DNA of 64,000 nt from Drosophila pseudoobscura (GCF_009870125.1 NC_046679.1:7068001-7132000), one strand, 5' to 3'; counted from the first letter of the stretch, positions 36,815-48,769 are shown. The notes: a model not told the origin generated them from the sequence alone. Translations and numbers: made by a program.

Positions 36815-38336
36815 CTAGTGTAAATTGGCGATGACGGCGCGGGTGAAGTCCATTGTGGTGGACTGTCCACCCAGATCCTTGGTGCGCACCTTGCCGTCGT
36901 TGAGCACCTTGTTTATGGCATTGAAGATGACCTCGCTGTAGGTGGGCAAGTTGATGTGGCGCAGCAGCTTCACGCCGCACAGCATCATGGCCGTTGGATT
37001 GGCCACATTCTTGCCCACAGCACCGGCGAAGGTGTGACGTGCACCCTAAGAAAAGCAATCAAATCATTACTAAGAACACATAGTCATTGAGGGAGACTCA
37101 CAGGCTCGAACACAACCGTCTCCGCTGAGTAGGAGGCACCAGCGACCACACCAGCACCGCCCACCAAACCAGAGGCCAGATTATCCACAATGGCACCATA
37201 CAGATTGGGGGTTACCATCACATCGAACTGATTCGGATTGGATACCATCTGCATGGTTGTGTTGTCCACAATCATCTTCTCGAACTGGATGCGGGGATAC
37301 AGCTTGGCGACGTCTTCGCAACACCTCAGGAAAAGGCCGTCGCCCAGCTTCATGATGTTGGCCTTGTGCACGGCAGTGACCTTCTTGCGCTGATTCTTGG
37401 TGGCATAGTCGAAGGCGAACTTGGCAATGCGCATCGACTTCTTGGCAGTGATGATCTTCAGGCACTCCACAATGCCGGGCACCGACTCGTGCTCCAGCGC
37501 CGAGTACTCGCCCTCCGTCTGCTCACGGATGATGACCACGTCGATGTCGGTGTGGCGCGTCTTAATGCCGGGCAAGCTGCGCACATGCACCACATTGGCG
37601 TAAAGGTCCAGATCGTTACGCAGCTTCATGTTCAGGGTTTGCAAGTCACCCACATTGCTGTAGTCGGGAGTAGCCAGAATGCCCTGCGATAACGGAGGGA
37701 ATATTGCAATAATCAGCAATGTTATCTCCTCTGCTAGATTTAACAGGAGCACCCACCTTTATGCAGACTTTGTTCTTCTGGATGGAGGCCACCACATCCT
37801 CCAGCTTGGCACTCAGCACAGGGTTGATCTCCGACAGGAAGTAGGACTCGAAGTCCACGGGCACATTGGCTGCCTAAATAAAGAAAAGCCAACTTGGATA
37901 GCAAACATTTTGGGAAGAGGCAAGGCTAAAGGTTTACCTTGAAGACTTCCTGCAGGGCATAGACGATCTCGGGACCCACACCATCGCCGGGAATCAGTGT
38001 ACAGGTGGTTCTATTGGCTCCATAGGTTGCATCCTGTATTTTATGTCCAGTACGAACCTTTTCGAGTGTCGCTGAGGTGTGTACACTACGTGCAGCCGCC
38101 GCCTAAGGATATTGCAAAAAAAATCAAATAGTTAATCCATCTTCTTGCGAGGATTATAACCTCAAATACTGTCATCTTCATATTCGCACACAGCGAGGGC
38201 CAGCAGCAGCCACCGCAGCACAGGCAGAATCGGCGCCTGCTGCTGCTTGCCCAAGTGTTTATGTAAGACCTCGCTCGAAGCGGGGTAGGTTCACCTGCAA
38301 AACGGTGCGTCCTAGGGTTCTGGCCAGCATTGACAT
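36815..38336 (-). CDS. Idh3b: Isocitrate dehydrogenase [NAD+] beta subunit, mitochondrial
   Basis: Coding exons complement(38295..38336), (37938..38102), (37757..37873), (37102..37683) and (36815..37045) are all phase 0 and give 378 aa. The N-terminus [14 protein letters not shown] plus an Ala/Arg stretch looks like a mitochondrial presequence; a second Met two codons on is an alternative start. Family motifs are [12 protein letters not shown] near residue 42, [18 protein letters not shown], the [13 protein letters not shown] block and the C-terminal [13 protein letters not shown]. The enzyme oxidises isocitrate to 2-oxoglutarate in the matrix TCA cycle as a hetero-oligomer with alpha and gamma subunits. 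The beta assignment rests on overall resemblance and on the cytogenetic neighbours (E93, Mitofilin). The length is normal and no damage is seen. Confidence 0.93.
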
Positions 38337-39026
38337 GTTCCTCGTTAGCTTTCGCGTTACGACAGTTGTGTGGGCAAATTTTAAATTGACAAAAGGCTAA
38401 CGCACTCGAAATTTTCGTGGATTTTTTTTGCAACCGAAAATTTCAATAAAAACCAATCGAGCAGCTGATTGACTCGCCAGGGGTGCAATCAGTACCGCGC
38501 TGTCCATATGCTGCTGCGGGGTTGCACAGCAAGCGGTTATCGATTGGCGATTGATCTTTGGCGGGCAATTTTGAAATTTCGTCCTATGTACGCATTATCA
38601 AAGGGGAATTTATATTTGACTGGCTTTAAGAGGATTACATGATGCGTCTTGTTAAGCTATCGTCAGCTTTATAGAAACAAGTTGTATGGAATAAAACAAA
38701 TATATTTGTCTCGGGTAAGGTGGTTCGATTGAAGTATCCTTTAAGAACAAGAAGAAACTGCATCTGATTGGACCCCAAATTGCGGATCCTAACATTTATG
38801 TCCTTTCTCTAAATATAATTGGTATATTTGAAGCTAAAACAATCGTTTACAAATATATATATACGTTATCATTTTTTAAAGTTCTGCTGCTTTGTTTTGT
38901 TCTCTTGTAGGAATTTAAAATATTGCTTTGCATTTTTTTTATCTAATTATCTTTTGAGTTGCATTTCTTCAGCTCCTGAACTAAAAACAAATCAAATCGG
39001 GTTTGGTTAGAGGTAGGAAACATAAT
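38337..39026. other. Intergenic region between Idh3b and Mitofilin
   Basis: It contains the Idh3b promoter at its left side, including a TTATCGATTGG box near 38537 resembling a DRE or BEAF-type CGAT site. It also holds the Mitofilin 3' UTR at its right side. No coding frame of note is present. Confidence 0.45.
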
Positions 39027-42000
39027 CTACAAATACACGACACCGCTGGCGGCGGCATGGGACATTAGTGTGTTGGCCGCCTGCTGCATCTCCAGCATGA
39101 GGCGGACCTCCTTCATCCATTCGCCAGCGACCTTGCGTGGCGCACCCTGTAGCAGGTTCAAATACTTCAATGCCAGCAGGAAGTTGCTGCGATCCACGTA
39201 GTACCTAGAAGACCACAGAATTAATCAGAAATGGAGCGCAAAGAGAGAGGCTCAAAGATGGCCTCACCTGGCCCTGTTCAGTATGTCATAGGTGTCCAAT
39301 TTGCTGTAATCGAAGGGTTTGTCGTTGAGTTCGTCCGTGGAGATGGGATTATCGGCTCGCATGATAAATATCGATTGCACATAAGACAGCACATAGATGG
39401 GCAGACTGGCCCCCTCCTCTGGCACCAAGGCTAGCCTCCGGGCCACACGCTCCACGCTGAGGAAACGCTCACGCAGCGCATCCTCGGGATAGACGCCGCG
39501 CTCTCGGGCCTCTTTCGGCATGCTGTCCAACACGGCTGCCACCAGATCGTCGCCCTCTGCAAAAGGGATGCTCATAAGAATGAAAGGAATTAATTCACTT
39601 TGATTTAAACTTACGTGACACCTTCGCAATGGCTTTGATCTCGTTCTGAAGTGGACGCAGCTTGTCTTTGTAGCTGACGCCTGGGGTAGCATTGCGGACA
39701 GAAGCCCACAGGGCCTGGCAGGCAGCCCACAAGGCCTGGGACTGGTTGGCCGTACGCTCGGCATCGGCGCGGTCTGCGAAATATAGGAACAAAAGTAGGT
39801 GAGCAGATGATTTAAGGACTCCTAACGAACGGGTTAAGTGTGGGCCAAGTATACCTTGAAACTCGTCCTCTATCTCTACACAAGCGCAGCATGATTCAAA
39901 GGATTAAACAAGGTTATATTTCTAGCAGGGAAACAGGGGATCTAGCCAAACCCCAGCCCAAGATACCCCACAACTTTCGCTCTTGCAACTCACCCGCCAG
40001 GGCAGCATCCATGCCGCGAAGCTTGCCCAGCATAGTGGCCAGCTGCAGCTTGTAGTTGGCCTTCTCGATAGCCAGCTTGTCGTCCAGCTCACGCTTGAAG
40101 CTGCGCGTCAGATCCGATTCGCGCTGGGCCACAATGTCCTTGATGTGGTCGGCATGGGCCTCAGCCTGCTTCTTGAGCTGCATACGCAGCTGCTTGTCGG
40201 ACTCGGCATTGATGTGGAAGATCTTCTTCTGGTTTTCCACAGCCAGCTTGCGACGCTCCGCCTCCAGGTGGTAGTCCAGCTGGGCGCGCAGGGCCTCCGA
40301 ATCGTTGTCGCCACGCACAGAGTCGATGGCGCGCTTGAGACGCAGCTCGCCGTCGGTTTGCAGGCGCTGCAGCTCCTTCTGGTAGGCCAGGACATGGGTG
40401 TAGGCGTGTAGAATGAAGAGATCGAGATCCTCCTTGGACAGATTTAGCTTCTTATCGGAGAGCTTAAGGCCGGGGAAGATGGCTTCGATTTCATCGATGA
40501 AATAGTTGCGAGCCTGTTCCACATTGCGCCAATACTTGTCCGACACACTCGCCGTATCCTTGTGCCTGTACAGCTCATCCTTGACGTTGGCTATATGATC
40601 CACCAGCTTCTTGATCTTGTTGCGGACAGACTCCACCTTCTTGTGGTTCTCTGCTGTGGCCACTTCGCTCAGGGCAATCTCACAGGCCACTGTCCAGAAA
40701 AAGGAAAACTGACATAGATTGATAAAAACGTATTTCATTATTTGTTTTATTACCAATCTTTTCCTGAGCCTCGCGGGCTGCTCGCTCTGCTGTGGATACG
40801 GCTGTATCCCGGGCACTGGCACGGTTCCTCAGGGTCGTCCACAGCGTGTTCTCGCCCGTCTCCACAGCCCTGTCGACCACACGACGCACGTCCTCATTGA
40901 AGCTGCAAAGGAAAACAATCAGACTCAAAATGCAACAACCCCTGGCTTATTTTAACTCACCCCTTTAGCACGGTAATGGCGGCATTGTATTCCTTGACAG
41001 CCAGCTTGGCCGACAACTCAATGGCCTTTTCCAGCTCGACGACCTCCTTGGGCAGCGGCAGGGGGACCTTGGGTGCGGGCTTGGGCGCGGCAGCTGGCTG
41101 GGGCGCAGGAGCAGCATCGGGCTTGGCAGTTTTCGTTTCAATTTTCGCTGCTGGTGCAGCGGCGGGTTTCTTGGCCTCGGGAGCTTCACTCTTCAGAGGC
41201 TGCACCTTGGGCTCCGGACTCTTGGGCTTGTCGCTGTTGCTGCCACCACCGAACAGGCCCGTCACCTTGGAGGTGACAGAGTTCACCGAGGAACTGACCG
41301 TGTCGTAGCCAGACTTCACCTTCTCGAATTGGTCGTTGACACTCTGCGTGATTCCCTTGAATGGTGGCTCCTCCTGAAGCGCCACTTTGATCACCGCCTC
41401 GGCCCCGGGCACTTTCTTCTCCACCATTTTTCGGAAGTCATCGTCATACCTGCACGAAAATAGGCCTTTTTATTGGGGCTGTACGCAGGATTAAGGATTG
41501 GAATACTCACTTGGCGTAGGTGATTACACCGCCGACAGCAGCCAGGGGAGCGATCAAGACCAAATACTTGCCGAAGCCAGCTTCTCGCATATGTGGCGGC
41601 GGTGGTAGACCCTGCCCATTGCCTTGTCCACTTCTGCTGCTGCCTTCTTCCCTTCTGCTGCTGCTGTAATGCCTGCCATTTGTTGTTGTTTGCAGGGAGC
41701 GCTAACAGAAACCGAAAGTAGAGGCAAGAGGTATTTGTATTTCATTACTTTTAGCACATCCACGTCGCGTGACCAGCCCCTCCCGGCGACCCAGAGCCAC
41801 CGCAACCACAGCTCAAACAAAGTTCAGCTGGAATTTTGGAGATTTTCGCATATTTCCTGCTTTTGGTAGATGACATAACCAGCGCTTCTTGTATATTTTG
41901 CAATTGGGCTTGTTAGTGGGTGCGGGAGCGGGTGTCGGGGCGAGAGAACGGTCGAGTCGGTGCGGGGCAACGTGACGATTGATTTTCGTCGGTCGTGTTA

Positions 42001-42058
42001 TCACATAACTCACCTGCAAGGCGCACTTGCACTGATCTCGAACCGCTAGCCGATACAT
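39027..42058 (-). CDS. Mitofilin: Mitofilin / Mic60, MICOS core subunit
   Basis: Eight coding exons: complement(42014..42058), (41511..41701), (40961..41449), (40754..40902), (39994..40689), (39615..39773), (39268..39556) and (39027..39204). Phases agree throughout, giving 731 aa. [15 protein letters not shown] and the Ser/Arg-rich stretch form a presequence. Residues about 61-79 ([19 protein letters not shown]) are the single inner-membrane segment. An Ala/Pro/Lys linker follows, then a long charged coiled coil (about residues 290-520) and the C-terminal mitofilin domain. Mic60 scaffolds cristae junctions and contact sites with the outer membrane, with its bulk in the intermembrane space. 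Length matches the fly family. It is divergent from mRpL35 with 456 bp between starts. Confidence 0.95.
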
Positions 42059-42514
42059 GATTTGATTATGGAATATTTGTTGAATTTCGCTCTAGCTTGG
42101 TGCCCCTGCTCCCGTATTTATGGCCGGCGGCGTGAACTAATTTTCCTGCCCGATTCTTCTCTCCGTTCAATACTCTGGACCTCTCCACTGCTCAGGTGTC
42201 CGCGTTGATTGGTGAATGGCAGGCGGCAGAGAAATATAGTCTCTGCCATACAGTGTTTTCAATATTCCTTACAATGTTATTGTTGAAATGTTCTCGGCAG
42301 CACTAAAATTTTGTCTTTCTTTTGGTATTGACGTGACAGTTTTAAAACCACATCAAATATTTGCCGAAAATATGATTAAAAATTGTTACAGTGTTAACGG
42401 CACCATTCGTTGTGAACGGCAAACAGATGATTGGTGTTACGCGACCATTGACTGGCAGAAGGAAAAGTGTCCCTTGATTTTGGAATTGACGGATTTCTGT
42501 GTTAACCCAGGCAA
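42059..42514. promoter_or_regulatory. Shared divergent promoter region of Mitofilin and mRpL35
   Basis: Both mitochondrial genes point away from this 456-bp interval. No TATA box is apparent on either side. The right part is transcribed as mRpL35 5' UTR if its start lies left of 42515. It contains a Cys-rich open frame, described separately. Confidence 0.45.
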
Positions 42515-42566
42515 ATGCTGCGAACCCTACTCACAAGCGGTAGGTCCCATGCATCCCAATTGTTAG
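42288..42566 (+). other. Cys-rich open frame overlapping the mRpL35 start
   Basis: A 92-codon frame overlaps the mRpL35 first coding exon in another frame and runs into its first intron. From the internal Met at 42363 it carries eight cysteines, including CVNPGKCCEPYSQ. No homologue is recognised. It could be a chance upstream frame, or an intron-retention product. I list it because an even number of cysteines in about 65 residues is unusual. Confidence 0.2.
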
Positions 42567-43102
42567 ATTACTGATTTTCATTTATGGTTTGTTTTATAGC
42601 CCTGCGCGGCGTGTGTCGCGTTCCGCCGGTGGCGCCGCTGGTGCAACAGACACAACGTGCCTGTTTTGGCCAGTTAATGACAATTCAGAAGCAGCCCAGT
42701 CTGCTGTCCGCCCATACACTAGCACCAGCCTCGTTGCAGCTCCTTCAGTGTCCCGCTCTGGGAACTCCAGGAACGCCACCCGTACGCAGCGTTACCAAAT
42801 TCTCGCTCATCAAGGGCAAACGCAAGACGGTGAAGGCAGTGCTGAAGCGCTTCAAGCGTCTCGACTGGGGTGCCTGGATACGCACACACTCCGGCCGCCA
42901 GAAGAAGCTGTTCAAGAAGTCCAACGCCCTGCGGCGCCGACTACGCCAGCACGTCTTCACCAATGCCTCCCAGAGCTGGTTGCTGGACAAGATGGTCACA
43001 GACTACTGGCGCCGGCCCAAGCACTACATTGATGATCCGTACGCACCCTACCACAAACGTGACGAGTACTTTGCCACCAAATCGAAACCATTCAAAGTCT
43101 AA
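42515..43102 (+). CDS. mRpL35: Mitochondrial large-subunit ribosomal protein bL35m
   Basis: Exons 42515..42539 and 42600..43102 give 175 aa starting MLRTLLTSALRGVCRVPP. The split codon (G plus CC) is in phase, with a GTAGGT donor and TTTTATAG acceptor. The start within unspliced sequence at 42584 (MVCFIALRG) begins inside the intron and is unlikely. A basic mitochondrial presequence is followed by the L35 core: SVTKFSLIKGKRKTVKAVLK, then RQKKLFKKSNALRRRLRQH. The C-terminal extension is typical of animal mL35 (DYWRRPKHYIDDPY). It serves mitochondrial translation. It is convergent with the FAH-domain gene, with 70 bp between stops, and an ATTAAA at about 43110 may serve as poly(A) signal. Confidence 0.92.
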
Positions 43103-43172
43103 CGCTTGATTAAATGCAATTATTTCGTTACACACATAACAATTATAACAATTCACGGGAATCATCATGGAT

Positions 43173-44186
43173 TCAGGAAGCAACCACCTTGTTGGTCATG
43201 GTGCCCAGACCAACGATCTCTGTTTTGATGACATCGCCGGGCTTGAGGAACTCTGGTGGACTGCGGTGCATTCCCACGCCCTTGGGGGTGCCCGTGACGA
43301 TAATATCGCCGGGTAGCAAGGTTATTGTCTGAGTCAATCTGTTGATCACATCGTCGAGCTTGAAGATCAGGTTGCACGTGTTGCCGTTCTGCTTCTCAAC
43401 GCCATTGATCCATGTCTTGAGGTTCAGATCGTACACGTTCTTGACCAGACTCTTGTGCACCACAGCCGGTCCCAGTGGCAGGAATGTGTCCATCGACTTG
43501 CCAATCAAGAACTGGCCTCCATTGCGCTCCTTCTGCCAGTCGCGCGCCGAGATATCCTGGGCGATGGTATAACCAAAGACGTAGTCCATGGCCTTATCCT
43601 TGGGCACATGGCGAGCGACCTTGCCAATGACACAGACCAGCTCCACCTCCCAGTCGATTTTCTGTCGAAATTAGAATGGAATTTTCCACTTGTCTTCTTC
43701 TCTTATCGGAGGTTATCTGACACTTTACGTACGTCACTCGCCTTGTGGGCAATCACATTATCTGTGGGCCCCACCAGGGTGTTGTTGAACTTGCTGAAGA
43801 ACATCGGCTCCTTGGGCGCAGGTTTGTTCTGTTCATCGCAATGGTCCTGGTAGTTCAATCCTACATAAATTCACACAAATTAACACCTGTTGAGCAGAGC
43901 TTCCTCTATGCGAATATTTACCAATGCAAATGATCTTGCCGGGATCGGTGAGGGGGGGCAGCAAAGTGACATCATCATTCAGCTCCAGCTTGGGCTGCTT
44001 TTGCACCTTCTGGGCCAGCTCTTCGATGTTCGGGTTCTGGGCAATTAACGCCTTCAGATCGCTGGGCACGCCCTCCACACCTGCCAGCTCCACCAGAGAT
44101 TTCTGATCGTCGGCAAGCAGGCCAAGGCGCTTAGCAAGGTCACCCTTGCGCAAATATTGTACGAAACGCATTCTGGCAGCTAACAT
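43173..44186 (-). CDS. Fumarylacetoacetate hydrolase domain-containing protein (FAHD2-like)
   Basis: Exons complement(43922..44186), (43733..43860) and (43173..43661) join in phase (1, 0) to give 293 aa. An N-terminal helical segment precedes the FAH fold: [14 protein letters not shown], then [27 protein letters not shown] with likely metal-binding Glu residues, [14 protein letters not shown], and [14 protein letters not shown]. Family members cleave or decarboxylate small acylpyruvate/oxaloacetate-type acids using a bound metal. The exact substrate is unknown. A second Met at residue 6 ([12 protein letters not shown]) is an alternative start. The neighbouring mitochondrial genes are compatible with organelle metabolism, but no clear presequence is seen. 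Confidence 0.88.
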
Positions 44187-44265
44187 TTATCTCTGGACTG
44201 TTTTAACTGGCTTTTTTTAATTGAAAATAAAATTGGATTGTGCAAGAACAAAAAAAACAAGAGAA

Positions 44266-44319
44266 CAGCTGATAAAAAATACCGTCTGACCATCAGAAAT
44301 ATACCGTAAATATACTGAC
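44266..44319 (-). promoter_or_regulatory. Core promoter of the FAH-domain gene (E-box and Ohler motif 6)
   Basis: An E-box CAGCTG lies at 44266-44271. On the minus strand GTCAGTATATTT (44308-44319) fits the Drosophila core-promoter motif 6 consensus KTYRGTATWTTT, with a near match at 44298-44309. They lie 80-135 bp upstream of the ATG. This combination is typical of TATA-less fly housekeeping promoters. Confidence 0.55.
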
Positions 44320-44339
44320 GAACTCAAATTCTATTTGAC

Positions 44340-44745
44340 ATATTCCTCGTTTTTTATATTCCGTCGAATATTACTAGCTATATAGAGCATTTAGTCATGC
44401 CCACATAGTTTTATACGATTGATGAATCTATTTTCTAATTGACTGGCTTATTTTTATTACTTGCTTTTATTGGAGTTAGCTTAAAAAAAGGTTTTAGCGA
44501 AAAAGGTCAAACAAATGAAACGTAATAAAACGTAAGAGAAAAATCGTTCCAATTGTTAAATTTCTTTATTCCGTTGAATAATGCTGCCAAACTAAAACCA
44601 TTAGCTCTGCCCACATAATTTTAGGCCATTCATGAATAAATTTTCTACCTGATTGACTACTTTTAAGTACTCTCTTTTATTGTATAGTGTATAAAACAAG
44701 GTTTAAGCAAAAAGGGTCAACAAAAAAACTGTGGCAACGTAAGTG
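44340..44745. repeat. Diverged ~200-bp tandem duplication
   Basis: Copy 1 (about 44340-44535) and copy 2 (about 44566-44740) share [40 protein letters not shown] and an ACGTAA tail in the same order. A third fragment of the tail (AACGTAAGTGAG-ATGGAATG) recurs at about 45177-45197. They lie in the intergenic DNA before the ARMC5-like gene. Confidence 0.6.
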
Positions 44746-45316
44746 AGTATGGAATGTCACGTCAACCGGAGCCTGGGCGCAGGTATACCCTATTTCTTTG
44801 ATATATATGAAGAAACTGGTTTTCCAAGCTGTTTTAAAACGTAATTAATATAGAAATTATCTCAGAATGTTTTGTTTTGGACATATTAATGCATATGATT
44901 AGGGTCTTGTAAATATATCTCGATCCCGATACCCATTCTTGGTTTCTGTAAGTAGACCAAAGCCTTCAAAATATCGTTGAAATACCTTTAAAACAGAAAC
45001 TGACTAGGTTTGGCCTTTATTGGTGCCTTAGATGACAAACATTATCTCAGTTCTATAATATCCATTTCCCAGGGTATGCAAAATGTTGGGGAACAGTGCT
45101 GCTCGATTTCACGGCACATGAGTCTGGCCGATACTGGCCCATACATAATGTTGCCAGTAACATAAAACGTAAGAAAACGTAAGTGAGGATGGAATGCGCC
45201 ATTGGGACATTGTTGAGGGGATAAAAGGACATTGTGGCGAGGAAAAATCCCAGAGAAAATCCCAGAAAAGTCCCACCAAACTTGAGCGCCAAATAGAAAT
45301 TGTTTGAATGTGAATC

Positions 45317-45388
45317 ATCGATGTTTTTTCTCAAACATCGATGTTTTATATCGATGATTGTAAATTTATCGATATTCTTGTGTCGATA
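45317..45388 (+). promoter_or_regulatory. DRE/BEAF-type CGATA cluster upstream of the ARMC5-like gene
   Basis: Four ATCGAT boxes (45317, 45337, 45350 and 45368) and a TCGATA (45383-45388) fall within 72 bp, 75-150 bp before the ATG. One is a perfect DRE, TATCGATA, at 45367-45374. Such clusters bind DREF and the BEAF-32 insulator at fly housekeeping promoters. Confidence 0.65.
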
Positions 45389-45464
45389 CTTTGATGGCAT
45401 CGTTTTGGTACGGTTTGAGAGCCACTGAAATAGCAAGTATTCAAGCAAAATAAATATCAATTCA

Positions 45465-48400
45465 ATGTTTTGGTCATTAGAGCAGGTTGAGGGCATGCTA
45501 AATGTCCTCAAAACCTCGACAGATCGAACTGTTGTGTACAAATGCCTGGTTAAGTTGCGCACAGATCTGGTGAAAGACAAGGATGGAATCGTTTTGTTTC
45601 GCACTGCTGGTGGTGTTCCCATAATGGTAAGGTTTGAGAGCCACTGAAATAGTTTTACAAGTTTTGGGTGGGAGTACAATATGGATTTTAAAAATTTAAC
45701 TGGTCTTGTAGGTTCGCCTGATTACCAAGCTAAATGAAAAGATAATGGAAGTGGTTCTGAGTATATTGGGAAATTGCTGCACGGATGAGCAGGCCTGCAT
45801 TGAGGTAAGACCATCACACAGTCTCTCTCGAAGTATCTCTTTAATGTTTCGCATTCGCAGGCTGTGGAGTGCAAGGTAATCTCCCCACTGGTTACTATCT
45901 TGAAGACTATACCCAATCCTGTGATTCAATGCCGCGCCTGCCGCATGCTGGGAAATCTGGCCAAGAGCAAGAAGGCATCGCAGTTCCTCAACGTACAGTA
46001 TGCGGCGATTGCTCCGGCCATTTGCCACATTATTGAATCCACAAGTTCTGTTCAAACGCGGATCATGGCCTTTCGCGTCTGCCGCTTCCTGCTGGTCAGC
46101 AACCAGTTCTTTAGGCATTTCCTAGCTGCAAACGGATTCGTGCAGATGATGCGCATTTTTGTGGGTGTCATGAAGAACACCGAGGCCCCCAAGGAGCCGC
46201 CAGCCCAGGACATTGAGGTGTCGGCGCTGATGGGCCTGAAGCGGAACCAGCACCGCGAGAAATACTTTGAGGAGGTGGCCCGCAATCTGGAGGGCGTGCG
46301 GAGCGACATCTTCGACCATCAGATGTTGAAGTACTCGACGCGCAACTGCGACTACGTGCTCCCGAAAGAGAACGAAGCCATCGAGCTGGCGCACGAGATA
46401 CTGAAATGTCTTGTATTGCTCTCTGCCCAACCGATCGGCCTGAAGGCATGGGAGGTGAGTCCTAATCGGAACCCTAACTCCGAATGAATACTCATACAAT
46501 CTGCTTACTTTTTAGCCCGTCTCGCGCAGTACTTCGCTGGCATCGATTGTCTACTTTGCGAAGGAGGATAGCGATCAGCGAGCTTCTGCATTGAAAATTC
46601 TTTCAAACTTCTGCAAGGATCCCTGCGCTTTCTACATGCTGAGCACAGCGGATGCCATTGTGGCTGCCTGCGAGATGCTCATGGCTGTTAACATGGCCAA
46701 GCCGTTGACAGAGAGTGAGAGCCGGCATTGCATAAACATAGTATCGACGCTGTCGACGGATGCCTGTAGTCGCTCGAAAATCCGACGCTGTGGAGCTCTG
46801 CGCAAACTGGTGGCCATGATCCGGGAGTCGCACTCCCAGAGCGAGCGCTCATCGCTGTTTCACATTTTCAACAACTTTCAATATGACAACTTGAGCATGG
46901 AGCTGTTGCTCTATGAGGGTCTGGTGCCCTTGCTGGTGAGGGAGCTGAACGATTATCTGGTCAGTGATGATGAGCATCATAAGCGTCGACGCGAAGAGCG
47001 GCTGCAGGGTGGAAAGAAGCGTAAAATAACCGAACTACCCACACAGGAAACAACAATAAAGGTGATTATCTTTAAATCGAACCCATAATACGTAATATTC
47101 ACCTTTGTTCTCTTGGCAGTTTGCGAAAACCCTCGATTCCTCCGACTTTGATTCGCCCAGCAGTTCGCCGCGCTCCTTTCGCACCACCAGCCCGTGCAGC
47201 TCGCGCAGCATGTCCCCATCCTCGAATCTGTTGCCCAATGATGACGATGACAACTATTCGCCGACTTGCAGCGACGATGAGGATGAAGATGACAATTCCA
47301 CGACCAACAATGAGACGCGAGAGCGACGCATAGCCGCCAATCGGGCCCAGGCCTCGAATGTCTTGGATATCTTAAAGTTGATTGAGGACGGTACCGAGCC
47401 AATTGACGACACGTTGTCCGATAAGGAAGACGTTGAAGAACTCAGCTCAGATGTGCCGCCTCTGATGTCTCAATTCCGACATCAGGCTGGCGACACCATA
47501 GACATCATTGAGAATCTCCTGTATCGCATTACCCTGATGCTGAATAAGCGAGTGGAGCTGGGCAAGCCGGAGACACTGGATACGCTGATAAGGGCAATCA
47601 ATTTGTTTGGTGCCAACAATAACTTTGCCAATGCCCTAACAAATATTCTGCTGTGAGTACAATCTCTATCTTAAAGCGTACAACTCACTAAAACTCAATG
47701 TTTCTCTTTCAGGGAGAGCCAGTTCTTTGCCCAGATCATCAAACATGGCGTGGTCCATCAACTGTATCAGCTCACAAAACTGGAAGAGGTATTGTACATC
47801 TTAGTCGGCAATATTCGAACACATACCCATACCTATCTTTGTATCTTTTGGTTGTAGATGCGCAAAGATGGCTTTTCGTTTCTGGAAACGCTTACCAACG
47901 TGGGCGAATCGAATTATGGCAAAGAGGAGCTGGTTCGACTCTTGCGCTGCGACGATCCCAATGCCCAGCAACGTGCTGCCATATCCGTGGCGTACATCAT
48001 CAAAAGCCCCCGTCTGCTTTACCAGTTTCTCTACGACGGCAATGCCTTGAACCTGCTCTTTGAGCTGCTGCTACGCAAGAAAAGCGAGGATCTGTATGCG
48101 GAAGAGGCAGCTGATGCTGTGACATCCATGTCGCGCTACACTCTGGGCATCTCTTTGCCCGAAGCCGATCCTGTGGAGAGCACGGCTGGCATCTGCACTC
48201 TGCAGTTAAATGATTTAATGCCCATGCATGAGAACTGCGATATGCGATTTATTGTAAATAGAGAAGATGACACTACCCTTAGTATTGGCTTTAACAAGCA
48301 GCTGCTGTGCGAGAGCAGTGAGGTCTTCAATCGGATGCTCAACAGCGACTTCCGCGAGGGCCATCATGGCGAGATCCAGCTGCAGGACTATACGGCATGC

Positions 48401-48769
48401 GGTCTGCGCTATTTTCTGCATTTAATTGGCTGCCACGAGCAGCACTTGGCCCAGCCAAATTACTCCGCATTGATCCAGGCATTCGAGATGTCCCGCGTGT
48501 ACATTATACCCGAATTGGAGGTGATTTTGCAACAGCGTCTCGTCCAGTTCCTAGATGCCCACAACTGTCTGCGGCTGCTCGAGTGGGCCCTGAAGAACTA
48601 CCACGCTGAGCTAACGGAGACGGCCATCAGCTTCTATCTCTCCTCGCCACTGCCCACGCAAGAGAAGCTATTGCTTTTCCGTGCCGCCGAGGACTCGACC
48701 TATGCCAGCGAATGGTTCCAGCTGCTCAACGATGCGGTCTTCGAGAGGTGCCGCAGCACCGGCTACTAA
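45465..48769 (+). CDS. Armadillo-repeat/BTB protein resembling ARMC5
   Basis: Exons 45465..45626, 45712..45804, 45861..46454, 46516..47061, 47120..47652, 47713..47788 and 47858..48769 give 971 aa with all phases agreeing. The N-terminal half is alpha-helical armadillo-type repeats, for example VLSILGNCCTDEQ and CRACRMLGNLAKS. A basic KRRREERLQGGKKRK patch and an acidic Ser-rich insert near residues 470-530 follow, then more ARM-like helices. A BTB/POZ domain starts near residue 796 (CDMRFIVNREDD, then SEVFNRMLNSDFREG) with a BACK-like helical tail. Human ARMC5 has this architecture and serves as a CUL3 ubiquitin-ligase receptor acting on RNA polymerase II. The same role here is inferred. It is convergent with the SDR gene. 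Confidence 0.82.

Noticed and set aside
42584..42600. mRpL35 start at 42584 (MVCFIALRG)
   Set aside because: This ATG lies inside the inferred intron just before the acceptor. The exon at 42515-42539 gives a better basic presequence and an exact phase match.
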